Shown here one piece after another: positions 1 through 10,299 of a stretch of DNA of 64,000 nt. The stretch covers positions 81,628,643 through 81,692,642 of the forward strand of contig CM049307.1 in the NCBI GenBank assembly GCA_026874595.1. Reading direction: 5' to 3'. The stretch's first letter is position 1. Every line of letters starts with the position of its first letter. Position numbers and translations under genes: made by a program. The stretch is from Sipunculus nudus (taxonomy: Eukaryota > Annelida > Sipuncula > Golfingiida > Sipunculidae). Below the pieces are notes generated by a model. That model was given only the letters and a program-made list of their open reading frames with translations. It was not told the origin of the DNA and did no database searches.

Positions 1-168
1 ATGGGGGGTAAAAATTTGACAGGGGTGCCGCCAGAGAACCATACCTTGCACCCAGAAAAAAACCATTTTCTGTTGCATGAGAAGCCATTAGATGGAATTT
101 ATGGCTGATGTTTATAAAGAAATATGACTACAGTCTTTAATGAAACCCTTTATTTGTCATATTTTCAG

Positions 169-339
169 AGTCAGTCAAAGATTTCTTAAGGCTTTATGCC
201 GAAGCTCATGATACGGCCCCATCCTTGTTGTTGACGGCGTTGTTGACCAGCACAGCAACATGTCTTGGATCCAGGACAAGGACCCAGAAATGGCCAGATG
301 ACCCAGACTACACCATCACCTCTAATATATTCCTAATTG
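169..339 (+). CDS. DUF3987-like gene, first visible coding exon
   Basis: The acceptor tattttcag ends at 168 and the donor gtaagc begins at 340. The 171 nt give AG, 56 codons, then a lone G, ending in the residues SNIFLI just before the P-loop. No start codon belongs to it, so earlier exons lie outside the window. The bases 1-168 look like the end of an intron. Confidence 0.7.
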
Positions 340-3300
340 GTAAGCATGATATGATCTCTATCTTAATGATGTCCCCATGTTAAAATTATTGTATACCAGT
401 TGTGCATATGTATTAGTGAAGAACTACTAGACATTATGAGACAACACATCTATAATTATATTGATTATATAATAATAAAAAAAATTATATATTGTTTTAT
501 TTTTATTAATTAATCATATTTTATGTAGTATATATAATAAAAGATATAATTAAATGACAATTTGCAATGTATGAATGTATGAATGAAATCCATTGAGTGA
601 TGTTATAACCTATAAAGCCACAAAGTGGCCGGGGCATATAGTTTTACCCATGTCCGTCATTCCGTCATTCCAAAATCAAACAGTTGTATAGACTGTTTTT
701 TCGCAATGCCTGCAGATATTGCCCTGATTTTTGGGATGTTTGCAGATAATGATCAATTACAGATCGAGTTCGCGTTTCGTCCTGGTTGACCTACTTTTGA
801 CCGTTTTATGGCTCCTAAACTTAGAAAATTTCATGAAAAATATAAATTTTCATAACAAATACACATGTACGGACTTTTTTTTGCAATGCATGCAGATATT
901 TGCCTGATTTTTGGTATGTGGGCAGATAAAGTCCAGTGACAGATCAAGTTTGGGTATGTCCCCATTGACCTACTTATGCCTGTTTTACGGCTCCTAAACT
1001 TAGAAAATTTCATGAAAAATAAAAATTTTCATGACAAATACACATGTACAGACTTTTTTTACGCAATGCCAGCACATATTGGCCTGATTTTTGGTGTGTG
1101 GGCAGATAATGACAAGTTACAGATCTAGTTTGCGTTTCGTTTCAGTTGACCTACTTTTGACAGTTTTACGGCTCCTAAACATAGAAACTTTCATGATTTT
1201 TGGTGTGTTGCTTGATAATGACCCGTTACAGATCAAGTTTGCATTTTGCCCTTGATGACCTACTTTTGACCATACGACACCTCCTGAACTTAAAAAAAAA
1301 TTTACAAAATTTAACATATGTTTCTAATTTGCCCCAGGCGGGGGCATTCGTGTCGTCACTAAAATCGGTGAATGTTTGAGTGCTTGACAGAAGTACATAC
1401 ATATTATACACTAAATTGTATAAAGTATTGTGTAATTGTATAAAGTGTATCCAAATTTATAATAGGCAGTGATGTATGAAACAAAAAGTAATGAACAGCA
1501 TCAAAAGCAACCTTGCGCTGCCAATTATCGCCTGACGGTTGTCAGATGCAGGTGAATTATAGGTTTATTATACAAACCAATATACACATTTGACCATTTA
1601 CTTGGGTCAGTATTTAAGGTACAAGTTTACAGCAGATTTCATGGTAATATAAAAAGTACATCAAATAATCAATTAATAATAGATAATTATTGTATCCGCC
1701 AAAATGAAGTTTTGCGGATACTATGTTTTTGACCGGGTTCTGCTGCTGCCCGTTCGTTTCCGTAGAACTCCTCTGAGACTACTGGACAGATTTTTCCGAA
1801 ACTTACACAAATTATCGGGTCACATGTGAACTGGTGCCTTACCAAGTGACCTTGACCTCTGACCTTTCCTCTCTGCCTAGTGTTTGTTGTGCCTCTGTTT
1901 CCACACATAAACCCATATATCTTGGGAACCGTTCAACCGATCAGGAAAAAATTTTTACACATATGTAGCTCTTGGATAGCTTTATAACTTATACAAAAAT
2001 GGTGGCGCCACCTGCAGCCATTTTTGCACAGCGTCCATCTGTTTGTCTGCCTTTGGTAAAAATCACTCATATCTCTGCAGTAGTTTTACCAAATTACCTG
2101 AAATTTGGCATGCATATACATCCCACATAGCTTTCTTGATTTTATGACAGGTGGTGCCACCTACATTCATGTTCACGCTGTAGACATCCATGCTTATATC
2201 TGTGGACTCGTTCAACCAATCAGGAAAATTTTTTTACACAAATGTAGCCCTTGGATAGCTTTATAACATACACAAAAATGGTGGCGCCACCTGCAGCCAT
2301 TTTTGTACAGCGTCCATCTGTTTGTCTGCCTTGGGTAAAATCACTCTTATCTCTGCAGTGGTTTGACCAAATTACCTGTAATTCAGCATGCATATACATC
2401 CTGGATAGCTTTCTTGATAATATGATAGGTGGTGCCACCTACATTCACATTCACGCTGCAGACATTAATCCTGAACCATTTGACCAATCAGGAAAAAAAA
2501 TTTACACAAATGTAGCCCTTGGATAGCTTTATAACATACACAAAAATGGTGGTGCAACCTGCAGCCATTTTTGCACAGCATCCATCTGTTTGTCTGCTGT
2601 GGCATAAAATCACCCATATCTCTGCAGTGGTTTGACTTTTCCACATGAAATTTTGCATGTGTATATATCTTGGATAGTTTCTGTTTCAAATAACACGTGG
2701 CGCCACCTACAATCATGCTTATGTGGCAGAGATCCATTCTAATATGTAACACATGTAACTCTGTATCCCCTTGCCACTCAATCCATGCCTCACTTCACCC
2801 GTCCTTCTCTGATTTTGGCAGAAACACGTAGTCGCCTGTTGACTACCCGTATTCTAGTTTGTTTTAATTTTCAACCATGGATTATGATTTTAAACCAATT
2901 CCTACCACTACTCAATACATATATATATTTTCTCTCTACCTGAATAGGAGCTGCCAGGACTGGATCAGGGAAAGGTCCTGCCTATAGCAAGGCAATACTA
3001 GGTCCTCTCAGATTTCTTGAAAAACAACACAACGTTAAGCTGATGGTCACCAATGGCACCTTATCTGGACTGTTGAACATTTTTGATGAGAACAATGGAC
3101 AGGGCATCGTAACAAGTGCTGCAATGATGAACACACTAAACAATGCCCTTAAAGCATCAGCAATTCCTGAAGCTCCCACAGAGTGGTTTAATCTAAAGTC
3201 CACATGGAACGGGGGACAACTGTCCAAAGATGACACAAGGATCGCTGCCTCAGCCGTTACAGTTAGCGGTCTTACATATCCCTACTGGATCCTGGATTTA

Positions 3301-4603
3301 TTGTCTGAACCTGGTTTCGTCAATGATGGGCTTTGGCAGCGGATGTTGGTTTGGTGTTTGCCGATGGCCTACAGATGTGTTGAGTATAGGATCCATGCAA
3401 GCTCATGAATATCTGGTGCTACATCACTCAAACTTAAAATCCCTGGATTCACTGATGGCTTTGATTTATGACAAGGCTCATCATGATGAAGAACTGAGGT
3501 TTCGCTTCTCTGCGGAGGCAGATGAATTCCTCGAAGATTTACAAGAAAAATGTATGCTTGGGATTGAGCTGGAATATGCCATGGAATTTGGTCCCACAGG
3601 TCCTCCCATGCAGAGAGAGGACCTGGAACCACTGGTGACTCCATGCGGAGTTAAATTTGTGGATCACGTTGTGAAAGTAAGTGTCAATGGAACCTGTTCA
3701 CAAAGTTAATTAAATGTACAAAAAATATAGTGTTTTCTCCTTTAGATATTATGGTTTCTGCCAGTGTTACATTTTAAAATTGTATTCTTACTTCCATACA
3801 CAAGTGCACATATTTGCACCTGGCACCTGGCCATCTGCAACCGCAACCAAAAAACAAGGGACCCATGGGTTAAGTCGCTCATCTGAATATTGGAAAATAT
3901 AAGCAACTGCAAAAAATATTCTGATTTCTTTTGGTTTTCCATGTATATAAACAATTCAAAATCTAAGAGAAAAATGGCCCTGCTAAAATTAAACTCTGTA
4001 GATTAAAGAATAATGGACATTAGCTAAAACATATACACTGTGAAATAAACTTGTGGCCTGAAACCATTTAATGATGCAACAAGGGAAAAATGGGCCAACA
4101 GTAAGTGTTATATGAAAGTTACATTTTATAAACAAAGAATGTATGAAGAAATTAAGTTTTCAATAGTTAAATATATGGCCGTATGAATTATTCCCACAAA
4201 GTTTGACCAATATTTCTGATTTTAAAACAAAGTTTAATAGTGTTATTCACACCTAGCCCCGGCCAACTTTAAGACATATGAATGAAATGCTACAAAGTAT
4301 TTATATCTTCTTAAATCTTGTCAATTAGCACTTACATTAGATCCTAATATCTTATCACATTGGAATGTTAGAATTCAATTCCTGCACATTTTTATCTTTA
4401 AAAAAATTAAAATTGTCCACTCTCAACAAAAATAATTAATTTTAACATAAAAATTATAAGATTAATCTTGTTGAGTCCTGTGTATTGAAGGGATGGGTGG
4501 GGGAGGAGTCTCTGTTGTTACTGCTCGTTGCTAAAAAAAAAGTGAAATTATAAGATTCATCTTGCTTATAGTACAGGTCTGTTAGCTGAATTGGGTGTGT
4601 GTG

Positions 4604-4634
<31 letters not shown>

Positions 4635-7579
4635 AGAGAAATGCTCTTTGTGGTATTAATTTTGGGTATGTGAACCTCATGATAACTGGTTTTCATAAAG
4701 GCAATTAATTGTTTTTCCTTTATAGATTGGCACCTGCATGCATGTGCTATACACTACATTAGATGCATTTTTACGATGTGAAGTTGAAGCTCTGGAGCTG
4801 GACTTGGAAATCCCAAAAAGCACAGTACTGATGGCATATCATCTTGTGCTGCACATACAGCAACAAATGAAACAATTAGAAGAGGTAAGCCTTAGAATTT
4901 TATATTGAAATTGCATAAAATAAAACATTATTCTGCCAGTAGTAGTAACACATAAGCCTTAACCTGTTACACCAAGTGACATTTGCTCACTGTACAGTAC
5001 CATTATCAATTTATGCAAATTAGTAACTAGAATATCAGCAGAAGCTGACCAAAGCCCTCAGCCAAAAGAACATTGTTTAGAGGTGGTAATAGTAACAAGT
5101 ACTAAATATCTGTTCTCACATGGATGTATTTCTGTACATGTCTCAGTTATAAATTTAAAATGGAGAGGTATGTACCATGATTCATAACAATCCACCAAAT
5201 GCTTCCTGAAAAATAAGCTTCTAAGTTTTATTCTATTATAAGCTCTGTGACCTTGACAAGTAGGGTCAAGATCACCCATCTTCGAACTTGACCAAGATTT
5301 TGTCGATATACATCTTCACGAAAGAAATAAAATTCCCATGTGAATCCTTTTAGAGATATCCTGCTCACAAGGCCAAAGTTGAAAAATCCAAGAAATTTCA
5401 TTAAAAATCAGAAATTGCAGGTGGTGCCCCCAAACTTGTGCAGCAGTTACAGACCATCAGTCCCTATGATCATAGTAGGTATTGTGAAAATCCACCAAAT
5501 GGTTCCTGAGAAATAAGCTTCTAAATGTTTTTTTCTATAATCAGCTCTAAAACGTAGAAAAATAGGTCAAGGTCACTCATTTTTGAACTTGACCTAGATT
5601 TTGTCAACTTACATCTTCACTGAAAAAATAAAATTCCTATGGTGAATCCTTTTAGAGATATCCCGCTCACAAGCCCAAAGTTGAAAAGTCAAATAAAAAT
5701 TCATTAAAAATCAGAAATTCTAGGTGGTGCCACCAAACTTGTGAAGCACGTACTGACTATCAGTCCCAATAATCATTGTAAGTTTTTTGAAAATCCACCA
5801 AATGGTTCCTGAGTAATAAGCATCTAAGTGTTTTTCTATAATCAGCTCTAAAATGTAGAAAAATAGGTCAAGGTCACCCATCTTCGAACTTGACCGAGAT
5901 TTTGTCGATATACATCTTTACCGAGGATTAAAATTCTGACGGTGAATCCTTTTCAAGATATCCCGCTCACAAGGTAAAAGTTAACAGACGCTGGACGGAT
6001 GGACGGACGGACAGCTTCGGTGACAACAAAAGCCCATCAGCCTAAGGGCTGAGGGCTAAAAAAGTGTTTAGCATGTGAAAATCATATTTCTGTAAGCAGC
6101 CTAACAGCTAATATTAAGCAACTGCATCATTAATTAAGACTGAGTGCAGACTCAAGTCAATACATGATACTATAATGACTTTTATGCATTTATGAACAAC
6201 TGTCAAAATAATATAAAATAATATAACTTTTATATGTCACGTAGCATATTGAAATGTGTCAAGGGAAGAAGGAGAATCTTGGAAGATGCAGATTCTTCCT
6301 GGGAATATTGAGAATTCTGATTTTTCTGGGAATATTGTGACTTTCATACTATCACTTCATTGTCATTTTTCCTGAACAATTGAAAATACTGGTTTTTCTA
6401 GCTTCTTATTCTCTGACAAATAGTTCTCAAAAACCTGTCCTAGTTAATATTACAATTATAATACAAAATATGAAGGAACCTGTTTTATATATATAATATT
6501 CATCTCAACATCATATTTTATTCATCAAAGTTTCTTTCTGAAAAAGAAATTTGGAAAATATAAAAAATGACAAAAAATTAAAAGAGATGGAAGTTGCCAT
6601 AAATGTTTCTTGTTCTTCCCGGGGGAAAAAAGGGAAATTCTCATTTTTCCCAGGAAGATCAGGAATCATCTCACACATTTCCCAGGAAGAAGGAGAATTC
6701 AAATTTTTCCCGGGAAGATCCTCATTCCTTTGACACATACACACAAGAACCGTGTGATACCCAAAAAAAATGATGGCCAGGAGTCTGACTTTATACATAC
6801 ACCACAACAGATGGGTATCCGTAATAGGGATGTTTTAGTGAAGATTACTTCTACCTGTTCTGTAAATTTACATTGACCTGGTATGCATTTACCAAGAGTA
6901 TACCTGTTTTACCCATGCAACCCAGTGGTTTAACCTTGGTAAAAAGTATTTTACCTGGGTTTTACCTATGTTTTTACCATAATTCCAGCAGCAGCAAATT
7001 TTAACATTGGCCTCACACCAGTGATTTTGACTCATCCACTTTTTTAGGGACTCTCATATGTACTCTCAATTCCAGTCAAAAAAAGTCATATACCCTAAAG
7101 GCATAGCTAGAATACCACAAAAAGGCTATATATGTTATATACCAAACCTTAATAAGCTCTGCTTTGGGAGCTTTATATAATATAACATTAAGTAAATGCA
7201 AAGCATATGCAAACTTACTGGTACATAAAATACACAAGAAAATCTCAAATTTTCATTTTCAAATTTCTATTAAGGAGATTAGACTTGGACTTGAAATGGG
7301 ACTGAGTTCCAAGACTGAAAAGAAGTCAAATCCTTGAGCAGCCTCTGCTCGTACTTCTTTGATGGTGTCCACTTGACTTCAGTCATATACTGCTGAAAAA
7401 AGTGACTCCGTCTGATTAAATGTAGAGGGACACCCACTCTACCCCCCCCCCCCCCCCCAAAAAAATCATATAAATAATATCTAAATACTTTCTATTTGCA
7501 GTCTGCCAAGGCAGGATATCTGGTGCAACTGGAGAATGACATGGCTTCCTTCACCATAGAAGAATTTTTAATGTCATAG
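169..7579 (+). CDS. DUF3987-family P-loop protein, 3' part of gene (four exons, one apparent frameshift)
   Basis: Four exons can be joined: 169-339, 2948-3676, 4726-4884 and 7502-7579, all with GT/AG borders. The first junction splits a codon (G|GA) and the other two fall between codons. Joining exons 1 and 2 creates a Walker-A-like loop, GAARTGSGKGPAY, and the exon before it reads like the helix that precedes this loop in DUF3987 proteins (SVKDFLRLYAEAHDTAPSLL). Downstream come the family-like stretches VTVSGLTYPYWILDLL and GLWQRML. DUF3987 is mostly known from bacteria, phages and plasmids, often beside primase-helicase functions; its role in animals is not known to me. Near 3348 the frame shifts by +1, and everything downstream is open in the new frame up to the TAG at 7577-7579. 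This could be a consensus error or a recent break. The N-terminal exons lie left of the window. The family call is by eye. Confidence 0.72.
609..1362 (+). mobile_element. Non-autonomous element with ~180-bp tandem core (family A, copy 1)
   Basis: The core is a run of ~180-bp units, each with the words acacatgtacgga, gcctgatttttgg and acggctcctaaac; the words recur 179 bp apart (861 and 1040). One end contains the hairpin gccacaaagtggc followed by cggggcatatag, the other ends in gccccaggcgggggcattcg. The same termini and core occur inverted at 19072-19720, so this is a dispersed element and not a local satellite. The build (short unique ends around tandem repeats, no ORF) resembles bivalve pearl/Helentron-type elements; that class is an inference. 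Confidence 0.7.
1692..2760 (+). mobile_element. Repeat element with hairpin end and three ~270-bp tandem units
   Basis: The left edge is a hairpin with perfect 8-bp arms (gtatccgc...gcggatac, 1692-1721). Inside, a unit starting tcaggaaaa and containing acttggatagctttataac-like and cctgcagccattttt words starts at 1941, 2220 and 2488, giving periods of 279 and 268. Units carry the palindrome GGTGGCGCCACC (2001, 2280). The edges after the hairpin are approximate. No coding capacity is seen. Confidence 0.6.
2948..3676 (+). CDS. DUF3987-like gene, central exon with +1 frameshift near 3348
   Basis: The exon begins after the acceptor ctgaatag and ends before gtaagt. It encodes the P-loop (RTGSGKGPAY), then KLMVTNGTLSGLLNIFDENN, a likely beta-strand/helix pair, and a C-terminal half ending VDHVVK. 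The first frame stays open to the TGA at 3406-3408. From about 3348 the following frame gives FGVCRWPTDVLSIGSMQ and then a charged helical region (DEELRFRFSAEADEFLEDLQ). One extra G in atgttggtttgg explains the switch. A 26-nt 'intron' could also restore the frame but is far too short to be credible. Confidence 0.7.
3677..4725 (+). other. Intron of the DUF3987-like gene
   Basis: A donor gtaagt and an acceptor cctttatag bound this intron. It is AT-rich with a run of about 19 G followed by (GA)n near 4608-4634. No other feature is seen. Confidence 0.55.
4726..4884 (+). CDS. DUF3987-like gene, penultimate coding exon
   Basis: The exon has exactly 53 codons between the acceptor tttatag and the donor gtaagc, with both ends between codons. 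It encodes a leucine-rich helical segment (LEIPKSTVLMAYHLVLHIQQ, then QMKQLEE), resembling the C-terminal helical bundle of DUF3987 proteins. Confidence 0.7.
5053..6057 (+). mobile_element. MITE-like element with 11-bp inverted ends and ~301-bp tandem units
   Basis: The ends are exact inverted repeats: agccctcagcc at 5053-5063 and ggctgagggct at 6047-6057. Between them a ~301-bp unit is repeated three times; the word gaacttgacc recurs near 5284, 5585 and 5886. Units carry TCAAGGTCA words. The right end has (ggac)n, common in mollusc repeats. It sits in the intron between the third and fourth visible exons of the DUF3987-like gene. Confidence 0.65.
6255..6740 (+). repeat. Short interspersed run of cccgggaaga / ttcctggga words
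   Basis: Words such as ttcctgggaatattgagaa (near 6296) and tttcccgggaagatc (near 6708) recur irregularly, giving a degenerate local repeat in the same intron. It opens small reading frames on both strands that look non-coding. Confidence 0.35.
7502..7579 (+). CDS. DUF3987-like gene, last coding exon and stop
   Basis: The acceptor is ctatttgcag. The exon encodes 25 residues ending TIEEFLMS and then TAG at 7577-7579. Its phase agrees with the preceding exon. The long untranslated region downstream is dominated by a degenerate minisatellite. Confidence 0.65.
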   Translation, partial: SAKAGYLVQLENDMASFTIEEFLMS

Positions 7580-7774
7580 AAATTGTGCAGTATAATGCAG
7601 TATAATGAAGCTTTCAGCTTACATTTGTTTTACCTAAATTTACTCAGATTGAAGAAGAAACCGTTCATTGCTCTCACCACTTCAATATATACATTTTGTG
7701 TTGACCTGTAGACAAAAAACTTAGCATTTTACAAATCTATCAACATACTGATATGATTCTCATTGTTGCTGGCT

Positions 7775-8852
7775 TGTTGAAGCTTGAGAATTAAGCTTAG
7801 CTGTAATACACATTGGGTTTAGATTCGTTGTAGAATAAAGCTTATCTGTAATACTTATGGGTCTCTGTTTTTTAGGTTGGTTTTAGAATAAAGCTTAGCT
7901 TTTATACACATAGGTTTTAGATTTGTTTGAGATTTAAGCTTTGCTGAAAAACACATTGGTTTATATTTGTTTAAGATTTAAGCTTAGCTGTAATACAAAG
8001 GGGTTTTAAATTAGTAAATGTTTAGCTGATACACCCCTGGGTCTCTGGTCATTGATTTGTTTGAGAATCAAGCTTAGCTATTACACATGTGGGGCTCTGG
8101 TTATCTGATTTGGGGGAAGCAGTAACCCACATATTTGAGATTTAAACTTAGCTGTGTTACATATGGGTTTTAAATAAATTTGAGCTTTTAACTTAGCTGT
8201 AACACACATTTGTTTGAGATTTAAGCTTTGCTGAAAAACACATATTTTTTTTAAGATCTAAGCTTAGCTGTAACACACATGGGTGTCTGTTTTTTTTATG
8301 TTTAATATTTTCTCAGCTTTAACATGCATGGGTTCCCGGTCTCATTTTTTTGTTGTTGTCATAGCTGTAACACACATGAGTCTCTGGTCTTTAGATTTGT
8401 TTGAGATTATGCTTATTTGAGATTAAAGCTTTGCTGTAATAGACATTGATTTTAAATTTGATTGAAATTCAAGCTATGCTTAACACACATGGGTTTCTTG
8501 TTAAAGATTTGCTTGTGACACAAGCTTAGCTGTAATACACATGTATGGGTCTTGGGTATTCTATTTGTTGGAGATTCAAGCTTAGCTTTGACTCACATGG
8601 GTCTTTGGTTATGGATTTGCTTGAGATTCAAGCTCAGCTGTAACATGTGCGTGGGTCTGATTTTCGATTTTTTTATGAAAGCTTGGCTGTAACACCAATG
8701 AGTCCTTGGTTATAGATTTGCTTAGGATTTAAGCTTAGCTGTAACACTCATGGGTCTCTTGTTATAGATTTGCTTGAAATTCAAGCTTAGCTGTAACACA
8801 TATGGGTCTCTGCTTATAGATTGCTTGAGATTAAAGCTTAGCTGTAAGACCT
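7775..8852 (+). repeat. Degenerate ~50-60-bp minisatellite in the 3' UTR
   Basis: About 18-20 diverged units follow one another. Each is built around AAGCTTAGCTGTAACACACA, then a word like tgggtctctgg and then gatttgcttgagatt. Units in the right third (8500-8850) are the most uniform, while the left ones are shortened and mutated. It lies between the stop codon and the proposed poly(A) signal, so it is probably transcribed as part of the mRNA. Confidence 0.7.
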
Positions 8853-9405
8853 AGGCCTTTTTAATACTGGTATTAAAACTACCTACCTCCTTTTATGCTT
8901 TTTAAATAAAACTGAAAATTTACGGAACAATTTAAGCTATATTTGTTTGTCCATTCTTGTATTCTTATTGCCTTCAGATTATGAGGTCTTGTTGTAGCGC
9001 TGCCATTGACATGTCATATGTTACTTTCATGTGAGGCAATTAATCATAAAACTTAATTTACAATAGTTGACTTTCTGGCCACATCCCCCCCCCCCCAAAT
9101 GTCTGTTAGCCCAAAACCTAAAAAGTGTGACCTTAGATTTGACCTTTATATCGTGACCTTAGAAGTGAAAACTAGCACTGTATATAAGCACGATGAAAAT
9201 TTAGTATTTATTGTAAAGTGTTTGCTGTTAAAAGTAGTGGGTGTTACTGTAACATAGCTTTTTGTAAACAGAGGTGTTTGTAAAATGTTGAAATGAACCA
9301 CAAGTGATGGTTTTTTTGTGATTTTTCCATGGTGTTGTTAAGCCATTTAAATCTGGTACATGTTTATGAACATCAGTAGTTTATGTACTACAGATGGTTT
9401 TACTA

Positions 9406-9411
9406 AATAAA
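9406..9411 (+). terminator. Poly(A) signal, likely 3' end of the DUF3987-like gene
   Basis: An AATAAA is followed after about 30 bases by a T/G-rich stretch (tggcttctggtgtgactgtg), as expected of a cleavage and polyadenylation site. It would give a 3' UTR of about 1.85 kb. Other AATAAA words in the minisatellite (for example near 7833 and 7900) could act earlier. Confidence 0.45.
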
Positions 9412-9639
9412 AATGTTCTTATTCTGTAACTCTCTGGCTTCTGGTGTGACTGTGACCCCCCCCAACCCCCCCCCCCCCCACCCCATCCATTTATCGGTGA
9501 AAGGCATACACAGGTGCCATAGTACATATAGATATATCCCCAGACAATTAACCTCCCCCCCCCCCCCCTCCCCCCAGCCCTGGATAAGATGCATCTAACC
9601 TGCAGGTTTGTTGATTGTACCATAAGTTAACTCTCTTTG

Positions 9640-10290
9640 AGTTATTGCTCAAATATCATTTTAGCATAATCGCTGCTGTGACCTTGAAAAAATGCATCAA
9701 GGTCATCCATGTTCAAACTTGACCTAGCCGTTAATTGATAAGATGCATCAAACATCATTTTAACAAGAAAACGACACAAGGTGGCGCCACCTGTCTTCTG
9801 CAAAAGACAAAGCTATCCAAGATCTTCAGTCAATTTGATTTTTGGATCATTCCATGTATCCCTCACAGAGATATTAAAGGTTTTGTGTGAATTTTACCAT
9901 ATTTAGGAATATTCAAGGTCAAGGCCACACTTATAGGAAAGGTCATGACCTCAGTTTAAATAAACATCATCCCATATCCCATATCTATGTATATGCATAA
10001 TATAAAAAAAATATGTCCATTAGTTTTTGACTTATTATGCTCACAGTACTGTAAAGTGGCAATTTTTGGGGTATTAAAAGGCACGAAAACAAGTAAAGAA
10101 TAATGGGTGGCACCACCAGTTTCTGGAACATGACAACCTATCCAAGATTATCAATCAACTTGATTTCGGGATCAATCCATGCAAGATTTCTTAAGATATT
10201 TAAGAATTTGTATGATTTTCCCCAAAACAGGACCTATTCAAGGTCAAGGACACTCTCCTATTAAAGGTCATTCCCTTATTGAAAATACCG
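9640..10290 (+). repeat. Dispersed repeat with two ~325-bp units
   Basis: The word tatccaagat recurs at 9814 and 10139, each time followed by a similar series (caatttgattt, then attcaaggtcaagg). The first unit starts with the palindrome GGTGGCGCCACC. It lies in the gap between two convergent genes and has no coding capacity. Confidence 0.5.
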
Positions 10291-10299
10291 TAATGATGT

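Larger units (their letters stand above)
340..2947 (+). other. Intron of the DUF3987-like gene filled with two repeat elements
   Basis: The donor gtaagc is at 340 and the acceptor ends at 2947. Apart from AT-rich DNA, the intron holds a ~180-bp-unit element (609-1362) and a ~270-bp-unit element (1692-2760). No coding signal is seen in it. Confidence 0.6.

Noticed and set aside
2251-2752. Overlapping frames of 72-95 codons on both strands
   Set aside because: They lie entirely inside the ~270-bp repeat units and recur with the repeat.
3340-3420. A tiny 26-nt intron restoring the frame in the DUF3987-like exon
   Set aside because: It is much shorter than any workable spliceosomal intron; a one-base indel explains the data better.
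9381-9623. Glycine-rich and proline-rich frames
   Set aside because: They are translations of poly-C/poly-G runs past the poly(A) signal of gene 1.
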